A stretch of DNA of 64,000 nt, taken from contig JBFWPF010000010.1 in assembly GCA_050250135.1 (NCBI GenBank), positions 1 through 64,000 of the forward strand, read 5' to 3'. Below the pieces are notes generated by a model. That model was not told the origin of the DNA, did not search any database, and was given only the letters and a program-made list of their open reading frames with translations. Positions 58,529 to 64,000 of this stretch are shown here, piece by piece. The stretch's first letter is position 1, and the number at the start of each line of letters is the position of its first letter. The translations under genes were made by a program, and so were the position numbers. Source of the DNA: JBFWPF01 sp050250135. GTDB taxonomy: Bacteria; Chlamydiota; Chlamydiia; Chlamydiales; JAFEGQ01.

Positions 58529-60996
58529 GTGCTAGCCGGGGCGGGTTGTTCGGTGGCGGTAAGGCGCTCCCCTTCCACCGTAATGAGGAAATGCTTCCCT
58601 TCACCTGGATGGCGGAGAATCTGCTCGGAGAGTTCATCTTCGAGGTACTCGCCGATGGCTCGGCGGAGCGGACGGGCACCCATCTCAGGTTCATACCCCT
58701 TTTCAACTAAGAACCCCTTGGCTGCCTCATCGAGATGGAAGTGAATGTTGCGCTGAGAAAGGCGCTGCTGAACCTTCTTGACCTCGATCTCGACAATCTT
58801 CTCGAGATCGGGTGTCCCAAGCGCCTTAAAGACGACAGTGGCGTCGATCCGGTTGAGGACCTCTGGCTTAAAGGTCTTCTTTAGCTCAGCCATGATCTTC
58901 TCCCGCATAGCCTCGTAGTTGGTTACCCCTTCGGTTGCACCGAAACCGACCTCGGTCGTTTTGCGGATGAGGTTGGCCCCAACGTTACTGGTCATGATGA
59001 TAACGGTGTTGCGGAAATCGATCTTGCGGCCAAAGGAGTCGGTTAGCCTCCCCTCTTCAAGGACCTGCAGGAGGAGATCCATCACATCGGGATGAGCCTT
59101 CTCAATCTCGTCAAAGAGGACAACGCTATAGGGCTGCTGCCGGATCTGCTCGGTAAGCTGTCCCCCCTCCTCGTGTCCAACATAGCCGGGAGGGGAACCG
59201 GTCATCCTCGAGACGGCAAACTTCTCCATGTACTCCGACATGTCGACCTGGATAAGGGCCTCTTCACGGCCGAAGAGGTGCTCAGCAAGTGAGCGGGCAA
59301 GGAGGGTTTTGCCAACACCGGTGGGGCCGAGAAAAAGGAAGGAGCCGGTAGGGCGATTCGGATCCTTAATCCCCGTGCGGGAGCGGCGGATCGCTTTGCA
59401 AACGAGGCGGACCGCCTCCTCTTGACCGATGATATGCTGGGTGAGCTCCTCCTCCATGTTGAGGAGCTTGCTGCTCTCCTCTTCGGTGAGGCGGGTGACG
59501 GGAATATGGGTCTGCTTGGCCACAACAGCGGCAACATCATCCTCATCGACGATCGCCTGGTGCTCATCCTTGTTGGACTCCCACTCCGACCGCTTATTCT
59601 GAAGCTGCTCCTGAAGGGTCTTTTCCTGGTCCCGGAGGCGGGCCGCCTTCTCATACTCCTGAGCGCCGATCGCCTCCTCTTTGGCGCGCCGGGTCTGGTC
59701 GATCTCAAGCTCGAGCTTGCCAAAGTCGGCGGGCTGATCCATCGTCTCAATCCGCTTGCCCGCTCCCGCTTCGTCGAGGAGGTCGATCGCCTTGTCAGGC
59801 AGCTGCCGCCCTTGAATATAGCGGTCGGAGAGGTGGGCAGCCGCCGTAAGGGCCTGGTCGGTGTAGAGGCAGTGGTGGTGCTCCTGGTACTTTTCCTTCA
59901 GGCCCCGGAGAATAACAATCGTATCCTCAACCGAGGGTTCCCCTACGTTAATCTTCTGGAATCGCCGCTCAAGGGCCGCATCCTTCTCGATGTGCTTGCG
60001 GTACTCGTCGAGGGTGGTGGCACCGATCACCTGAAGCTCACCGCGAGAGAGGGGGGGTTTGAGCATGTTGGAGGCGTCGATCGCCCCCTCGGCGGCACCC
60101 GCGCCGACCACGGTGTGGATCTCATCGATAAAGAGGAGGACGTTGCCATGCTTGCGGATCTCCTCCATCACCGCCTTAAGCCGCTCCTCAAACTGACCCC
60201 GGTATTTGGTACCGGCGATCATCAGGGCTAGGTCTAGGGTGATCAGCTTTTTCTTCCGCAGGTTCTCAGGGACCTCGCCCTTAACAATGGCTTGGGCAAG
60301 CCCTTCGACGATGGCCGTCTTTCCGACACCCGCCTCGCCGAGGAGGACCGGGTTGTTCTTCCGGCGGCGGCAGAGGATCAGGATAAGGCGCTCGACCTCC
60401 TCCTTCCGGCCGATAACCGGATCCATTTTCCCCTGGCGGCAAGCCTCGGTCAGGTCGTAGCCGTAAGCCTTGAGGGCGGGGGTCTTCTCCCCACCGGGAA
60501 CGGCCCGCTCCCCTTTGGTGCCGGCAGTGGGGGCACCGATAGGGGGCAAATGGAGGTTGAAGGTCTCAAGCTCCTTCAGGACCTCCTTCCGGATCTCCTT
60601 GAGATCGACATTGAGGTTCTCCAACACCTGGGTGGCAACCCCGTCGGTCTGACGGAGGAGGCCGAGGAGAAGATGCTCGGTCCCCACATACTTGTGGTCG
60701 AGAGCAAGGGCCTCCTCATTGGCATACTCAAAAACTTTTTTTACCCGCGCGGTCAGAGCGGGATCCCCGTAGACCTGCATCTCGGGGCCAAACCCTACCA
60801 TTTTTTCGACCTCGGCCCGCACCGTCTCAAAATCGAGGTTGAGGTTGCGCAGCACATTGACGGCGACCCCCTGACCCAATTTGAGAAGGCCGAGCAGAAT
60901 ATGCTCGGTCCCGAGGTAATTGTGATTCATCCGCTGGGCCTCTTTTTTGGCCAGCTTGATCACCTGTTTGGCGCGGTTGGTGAATTTGTCGAACAT
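58525..60996 (-). CDS. clpC: AAA+ unfoldase ClpC
   Basis: An 823-residue class I Clp ATPase that feeds proteins to ClpP. Two N-terminal repeats contain NYLGTEHILLGLLKLG and KYVGTEHLLLGLLRQT. The first AAA domain has GEAGVGKTAIVEGLA, the linker carries a UVR-like segment (EYEKAARLRDQEKTLQEQL), and the second AAA domain has GPTGVGKTLLARSLAEHLFG. The C-terminal ClpP-contact region follows VEKGYEPEMGARPLRRAI. Divergent from lplA, the same arrangement as CT285-CT286. Confidence 0.96.
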   Translation of the reverse strand: MFDKFTNRAKQVIKLAKKEAQRMNHNYLGTEHILLGLLKLGQGVAVNVLRNLNLDFETVRAEVEKMVGFGPEMQVYGDPALTARVKKVFEYANEEALALDHKYVGTEHLLLGLLRQTDGVATQVLENLNVDLKEIRKEVLKELETFNLHLPPIGAPTAGTKGERAVPGGEKTPALKAYGYDLTEACRQGKMDPVIGRKEEVERLILILCRRRKNNPVLLGEAGVGKTAIVEGLAQAIVKGEVPENLRKKKLITLDLALMIAGTKYRGQFEERLKAVMEEIRKHGNVLLFIDEIHTVVGAGAAEGAIDASNMLKPPLSRGELQVIGATTLDEYRKHIEKDAALERRFQKINVGEPSVEDTIVILRGLKEKYQEHHHCLYTDQALTAAAHLSDRYIQGRQLPDKAIDLLDEAGAGKRIETMDQPADFGKLELEIDQTRRAKEEAIGAQEYEKAARLRDQEKTLQEQLQNKRSEWESNKDEHQAIVDEDDVAAVVAKQTHIPVTRLTEEESSKLLNMEEELTQHIIGQEEAVRLVCKAIRRSRTGIKDPNRPTGSFLFLGPTGVGKTLLARSLAEHLFGREEALIQVDMSEYMEKFAVSRMTGSPPGYVGHEEGGQLTEQIRQQPYSVVLFDEIEKAHPDVMDLLLQVLEEGRLTDSFGRKIDFRNTVIIMTSNVGANLIRKTTEVGFGATEGVTNYEAMREKIMAELKKTFKPEVLNRIDATVVFKALGTPDLEKIVEIEVKKVQQRLSQRNIHFHLDEAAKGFLVEKGYEPEMGARPLRRAIGEYLEDELSEQILRHPGEGKHFLITVEGERLTATEQPAPAST

Positions 60997-61108
60997 AGGG
61001 CGGTCGGGGTACCTGGTATTTACCCGTGAGGGTAGGGTTGAGATCGTTTTTTTGCAATTGGCGAAATAGGGTGGGGGTGGGTAAAATCGCTGAAAATAGG
61101 AGAGTTAT

Positions 61109-61810
61109 GTGAGGTGGGAATTGTTCGACTCGGGGAAAAGGGGCCCGAGCGAAAATATGGCGCTCGACGCCAACTTACTCCTAAGCCTTAGAGAGAAACC
61201 CCGCCCTATTCTCCATTTGTACGACTGGGAGGGGGATGCGGCAACTTACGGCCATTTTATCAAGCCGGAGGAGCATCTCAATTTGGAGGGGGCGGCGCGG
61301 CGGGGTCTCCAGCTGGCGCGGCGGCCGACGGGGGGAGGGATCACCTTCCATGTGACCGATCTCGCCTTTTCGGTGTTGATTCCAGCGGGGCACGAGGGGT
61401 TTTCTGACAATACGCTCGAGAACTACCACTGGGTCAACAGCCATCTGCAGCGGGTCCTCTCCCCCTATTTAGAGGGCTCCTCCCTTCTTTCCACCTCCTC
61501 TGTCGGGAGCGGGTCCCCTTTCTCCTTTTGCATGGCAAAGCCGACTGTGTATGATGTGATGGTCTCTGGCCAAAAGGTTGGGGGGGCAGCGCAGCGGCGG
61601 AAGAGCTGGGGCTACCTCCATCAAGGGACGATTTCGATCGCCTCGCTCCCCGAGACCTACTTGGAGGAGGTCCTCCTCCCTGATATGGGGGTGCTGGAGG
61701 CGATGAAGGGCCTTACCTTCCCCCTCCTCCCAGAGGGGTGGAGCCGGGGGGATTTGGAGGAGATGCGGCAGGAGCTGAAAAAGAGGTTAGCTGAGGTTTT
61801 CGTATGCTGA
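61109..61810 (+). CDS. lplA: Lipoate-protein ligase A-like protein
   Basis: A 233-residue BPL/LplA/LipB-fold protein that attaches lipoate to 2-oxoacid dehydrogenases. The RRPTGGGITFHVTDLAFSV loop and VSGQKVGGAAQRR (with the catalytic Lys) are intact, as is the LHQGTISI strand. It lacks the small C-terminal accessory domain, as in bipartite or chlamydial ligases. Start is GTG 61109 after AGGAGA; no ATG is available. It overlaps the next gene by seven bases and is divergent from clpC. Confidence 0.9.
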   Translation: MRWELFDSGKRGPSENMALDANLLLSLREKPRPILHLYDWEGDAATYGHFIKPEEHLNLEGAARRGLQLARRPTGGGITFHVTDLAFSVLIPAGHEGFSDNTLENYHWVNSHLQRVLSPYLEGSSLLSTSSVGSGSPFSFCMAKPTVYDVMVSGQKVGGAAQRRKSWGYLHQGTISIASLPETYLEEVLLPDMGVLEAMKGLTFPLLPEGWSRGDLEEMRQELKKRLAEVFVC

Positions 61811-63996
61811 GTTTTATGCGCCGCAACCAGCGGCTCTTTTTTGTGATCGTGACCGCGGTCATCATCGTCTCCTTCTCCTTCTTTGGGACCTACCAGAGCT
61901 TTTTGCAGGGGGGGCAACGGGGGGAGGCCGCCTTTACGGCGATCAACGGGAAGAAGATCTCCCAGCGAGAGCTCTCCCAGATGGCCCTCTTCCTCTCCAC
62001 CGAAGCGGATACGCCTGGAGGCAATCCCCTCAACGATGGGGTCGTCTCCCGCCACCTCTTTGAGAGCGGCCTAGCCCTCCTGTTGGCGGGGCGGTTCCAA
62101 GAGCCGATTGAGGGGGAGCTCCTTAACAAGGCGACGGTCGAATCCCGCTTCTTCCCCTACCGCCACCCCTATGCCCCGATGCTCGGGGCCGAGTGGATCT
62201 GGAGCTCCTTTGCTCCCGATATAAAGGAGGGGCTCGAGGCCCTTAAGGCCAACCTCCCCTTTGAGGAGCGGTTTGCCAAAAAGATAGCCCTCTACCTAGC
62301 CGAGCGCGATTTTCCTCAGTCGAGCCTCAAGCAGATGATCCGGTTTCAGGAGGGGCAAGCCCAGGGACTTCCGAGCGATGGGGACCTTGCCGCGCGAGAC
62401 CTCTCCCTCTACGGCTACCACACCCTTCAGGATTGGTTTGGCCCCACCTTTATGAACCTTACGGCTGAGGTGATTACGCAAGGGAGCATCATCGCTGAAG
62501 AGCGGGGCTACACCGTCTCCAAGCGGGAGGCCTTTGCCGACCTCATCCACAATGCCGAGGTGGCCGCAAGCCGCTACCCCACCCTTTATGCAGGGTCGAG
62601 CAAGGGGACGCTCGAGGGGATTCTCCGCCGAATGGGGATGACCCCCAATGAAGCGACTGCCCTCTGGCAGCGGGTCCTCCTCTTTCGCCGCCTTCTCGAA
62701 GATAGCGGCTCCTCCCCTCTCCTCGATACCCTCCCGTTTGAGCGGTTTGCCGAGTATGCGGGAGCGCGCCGGCAGATCGCCCACTACGCCCTCCCCGGCC
62801 ACCCCACCCTCAAAAACAGCGAGGAGCTCTTAGCCTTTGAGAGCTACCTCGATGCGGTCTATCAGCGGAGTCCTGAGAACTTGGCCGACCTCCCGAGCGA
62901 GGTCCGCCCCCTCCAGGAGGTAAAGCGGCGGGCCCCCGAACTGGTCTACCGGGAGTACCCCCTCGAGATCAAGGAGGTCAACCGGGAGATGCTCGGCATG
63001 GAGATCCCTATTCGGGAGATATGGAACTGGCAGCTTCAGGATGCGGGATGGGAAACCCTTGAAAGCCGCATACCCGCTCTCGAGCGGCAAAAGGGGGAGA
63101 AATTCTCCCGCCTCAAAACGCTTGACTCCCAAAGCCGTCAAAAGGCCGATGAGATCGCCCGCAAGGCGATCCTAAAGGCCCACCCCGAACGGGTCCTTAC
63201 CGCTCTAGAAGCCGAGGAGGCGCGGGAGCAGCACGTCAAACTCCCCTTCTCGGGCCCCTCGCCGCTTAAAGGGGTCGACCCCAAGCAACTGATGGATAAG
63301 CTCCAGGGAGCCGAGGGGCCCATCCTCCTGACTGGCGATGAGTTTACCTTCGAGATCACCCTCCTCGGCCCCCCCTCAGAAGAGCGGGTCTTTCTCTATA
63401 ATGAGGCCAAGCAGGTGGGCGCTTTGCGGGCCCTTGCCGACCGGAGGGTCGAAGAGGCCTACCAGGCGCGGCGGGAGAGGGGGAAGCCCTTAAGCCAAGT
63501 TAGGGAAGAGCTTGTCACCTCGCTCACCGCGGCGACCACCCGGCAGCTCCTCGCGCAGCTCCCCGAGGCAGAGGGGGCTGGCGCCGACTATGCGGCCAAA
63601 AACCGCTTTGTCCCCTATCTCTCCCGGATCCGCGACGAACGGCAGGAAGAGGTGCTCTTCTTTGAAGAGGGAACCCGGGTCTGGAAGGGCGATCCCCTTG
63701 CCACCCAATGGGAGGTGGAGCGGCAGCTGACCCACCTCACCCGCGGCCAGACCCTCCAAAACCGGGATTTTGAAGAACTCACCCGCGGCACCACCTCTGA
63801 GGTCTACATCGATCCTACCCGAGGAACCACCTTCTACCGAATAGGCGAAGTGGAGCAAGGGCACCTGCACAATCCCCTTCTCTACGACAGTCTCCAAAGG
63901 GCCCTCTCCCACGAGGCGCAAGGGCGCCTCTTCGCGCAGCTCCTCGACGAGATCGAGACCCGCGGCGGGCTGGAGCTCACTGGGAGGGAGGGATGA
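61804..63996 (+). CDS. PpiD/SurA-like membrane-anchored periplasmic chaperone
   Basis: A 730-residue protein with one N-terminal membrane anchor (LFFVIVTAVIIVSFSFFGTY) and a short basic cytoplasmic end. Next comes AAFTAINGKKISQRELSQM, the start of the SurA_N domain found in PpiD and SurA. The large periplasmic part is mostly helical and charged. I do not see a clear parvulin rotamase domain, so it may be a chaperone only. It follows lplA directly and overlaps it; the next gene appears to start inside its stop codon. Confidence 0.75.
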   Translation: MLSFMRRNQRLFFVIVTAVIIVSFSFFGTYQSFLQGGQRGEAAFTAINGKKISQRELSQMALFLSTEADTPGGNPLNDGVVSRHLFESGLALLLAGRFQEPIEGELLNKATVESRFFPYRHPYAPMLGAEWIWSSFAPDIKEGLEALKANLPFEERFAKKIALYLAERDFPQSSLKQMIRFQEGQAQGLPSDGDLAARDLSLYGYHTLQDWFGPTFMNLTAEVITQGSIIAEERGYTVSKREAFADLIHNAEVAASRYPTLYAGSSKGTLEGILRRMGMTPNEATALWQRVLLFRRLLEDSGSSPLLDTLPFERFAEYAGARRQIAHYALPGHPTLKNSEELLAFESYLDAVYQRSPENLADLPSEVRPLQEVKRRAPELVYREYPLEIKEVNREMLGMEIPIREIWNWQLQDAGWETLESRIPALERQKGEKFSRLKTLDSQSRQKADEIARKAILKAHPERVLTALEAEEAREQHVKLPFSGPSPLKGVDPKQLMDKLQGAEGPILLTGDEFTFEITLLGPPSEERVFLYNEAKQVGALRALADRRVEEAYQARRERGKPLSQVREELVTSLTAATTRQLLAQLPEAEGAGADYAAKNRFVPYLSRIRDERQEEVLFFEEGTRVWKGDPLATQWEVERQLTHLTRGQTLQNRDFEELTRGTTSEVYIDPTRGTTFYRIGEVEQGHLHNPLLYDSLQRALSHEAQGRLFAQLLDEIETRGGLELTGREG

Positions 63997-64000
63997 GACG
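63993..64000 (+). CDS. Start of a further gene, cut by the window end
   Basis: An ATG at 63993 overlaps the TGA of the preceding gene (ATGA), with GGAGGGAGG just upstream as a ribosome site. Only eight bases are inside the window, so the product is unknown. Confidence 0.4.

Noticed and set aside
1..64000. tRNA or rRNA genes
   Set aside because: The intergenic gaps were read for cloverleaf-like and T-loop (GGTTCGAAT-type) sequence and none was found.

Overview
This window reads as a chromosomal segment of an environmental (amoeba-symbiont type) member of the phylum Chlamydiota. The evidence is gene content plus gene order. An ADP/ATP translocase sits beside a CT066-like gene and the ytgABCD metal transporter with its fused YtgR repressor domain. 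Blocks match the order I recall from Chlamydia trachomatis: adt-CT066-ytgA-B-C-D-rseP and lepA (CT064-072 region); rnc-radA, sodM-accD-dut-ptsN-ptsN and clpC-lplA (CT285-298 region); efp-amn-mfd-alaS-tkt-hemG (CT745-752 region); and sucCD next to ftsY. The genes are GC-rich by eye, with most third positions G or C, which is unusual for a chlamydia. No tRNA, rRNA or CRISPR locus was seen.

Layout. 1-4000: insertion-sequence wreckage (IS5 tail, IS630 cut by a complete ISAs1) and unknown accessory genes. 4000-7650: a coiled-coil protein, an M50 protease and sucDC on the minus strand. 7700-11800: ftsY, a small membrane protein and a 957-residue DUF6119/TIGR04141-like protein. 11900-17850: rseP and ytgDCBA on the minus strand, separated by a long palindrome where I would expect dxr. 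18300-21300: CT066-like gene, ADP/ATP translocase, a tiny secreted-peptide gene and a truncated gene. 21320-21976: a repeat-rich gene-free stretch. 21977-27078: lepA, htpG and an Na+-coupled transporter. 27165-30101: nqrF and nadE. 30084-31760: accessory ATPase cassette 1. 31825-34876: epmA, efp, amn and an alpha/beta hydrolase. 34877-39097: an accessory island with ATPase 2, a WD40 protein, a palindromic element, a duplicated mfd 3' end and ATPase 3. 39098-48631: mfd, alaS, small genes and tkt. 48789-50319: an AbiE-type toxin-antitoxin pair wedged before hemG. 50312-64000: hemG, rnc, radA, sodM, accD-dut-ptsN-ptsN, clpC, lplA and a PpiD-like chaperone.

The most interesting signal is three AAA/DUF4143 ATPases, each with a PD-(D/E)XK-like D...ExK motif. 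Each lies at or near the 3' end of a neighbouring gene (nadE, the alpha/beta hydrolase, mfd), and each carries its own iterated dyad sequence. ATPase 1 is bracketed by arrays of exactly 33-bp period. ATPase 3 is bracketed by two copies of the mfd 3' end that differ mainly at synonymous positions. This looks like a family of cassettes that insert at gene ends, or a self-regulating nuclease-ATPase family. Several palindromic elements of 160-300 bp also sit at gene borders.

The conserved part of the window is a normal intracellular-bacterium toolkit: ATP import, metal import with built-in repression, Na+-energised respiration, EF-P with its lysylation enzyme, two PtsN proteins and stress chaperones. 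Function calls are from reading translated sequence and remembered family features; no database search was run.
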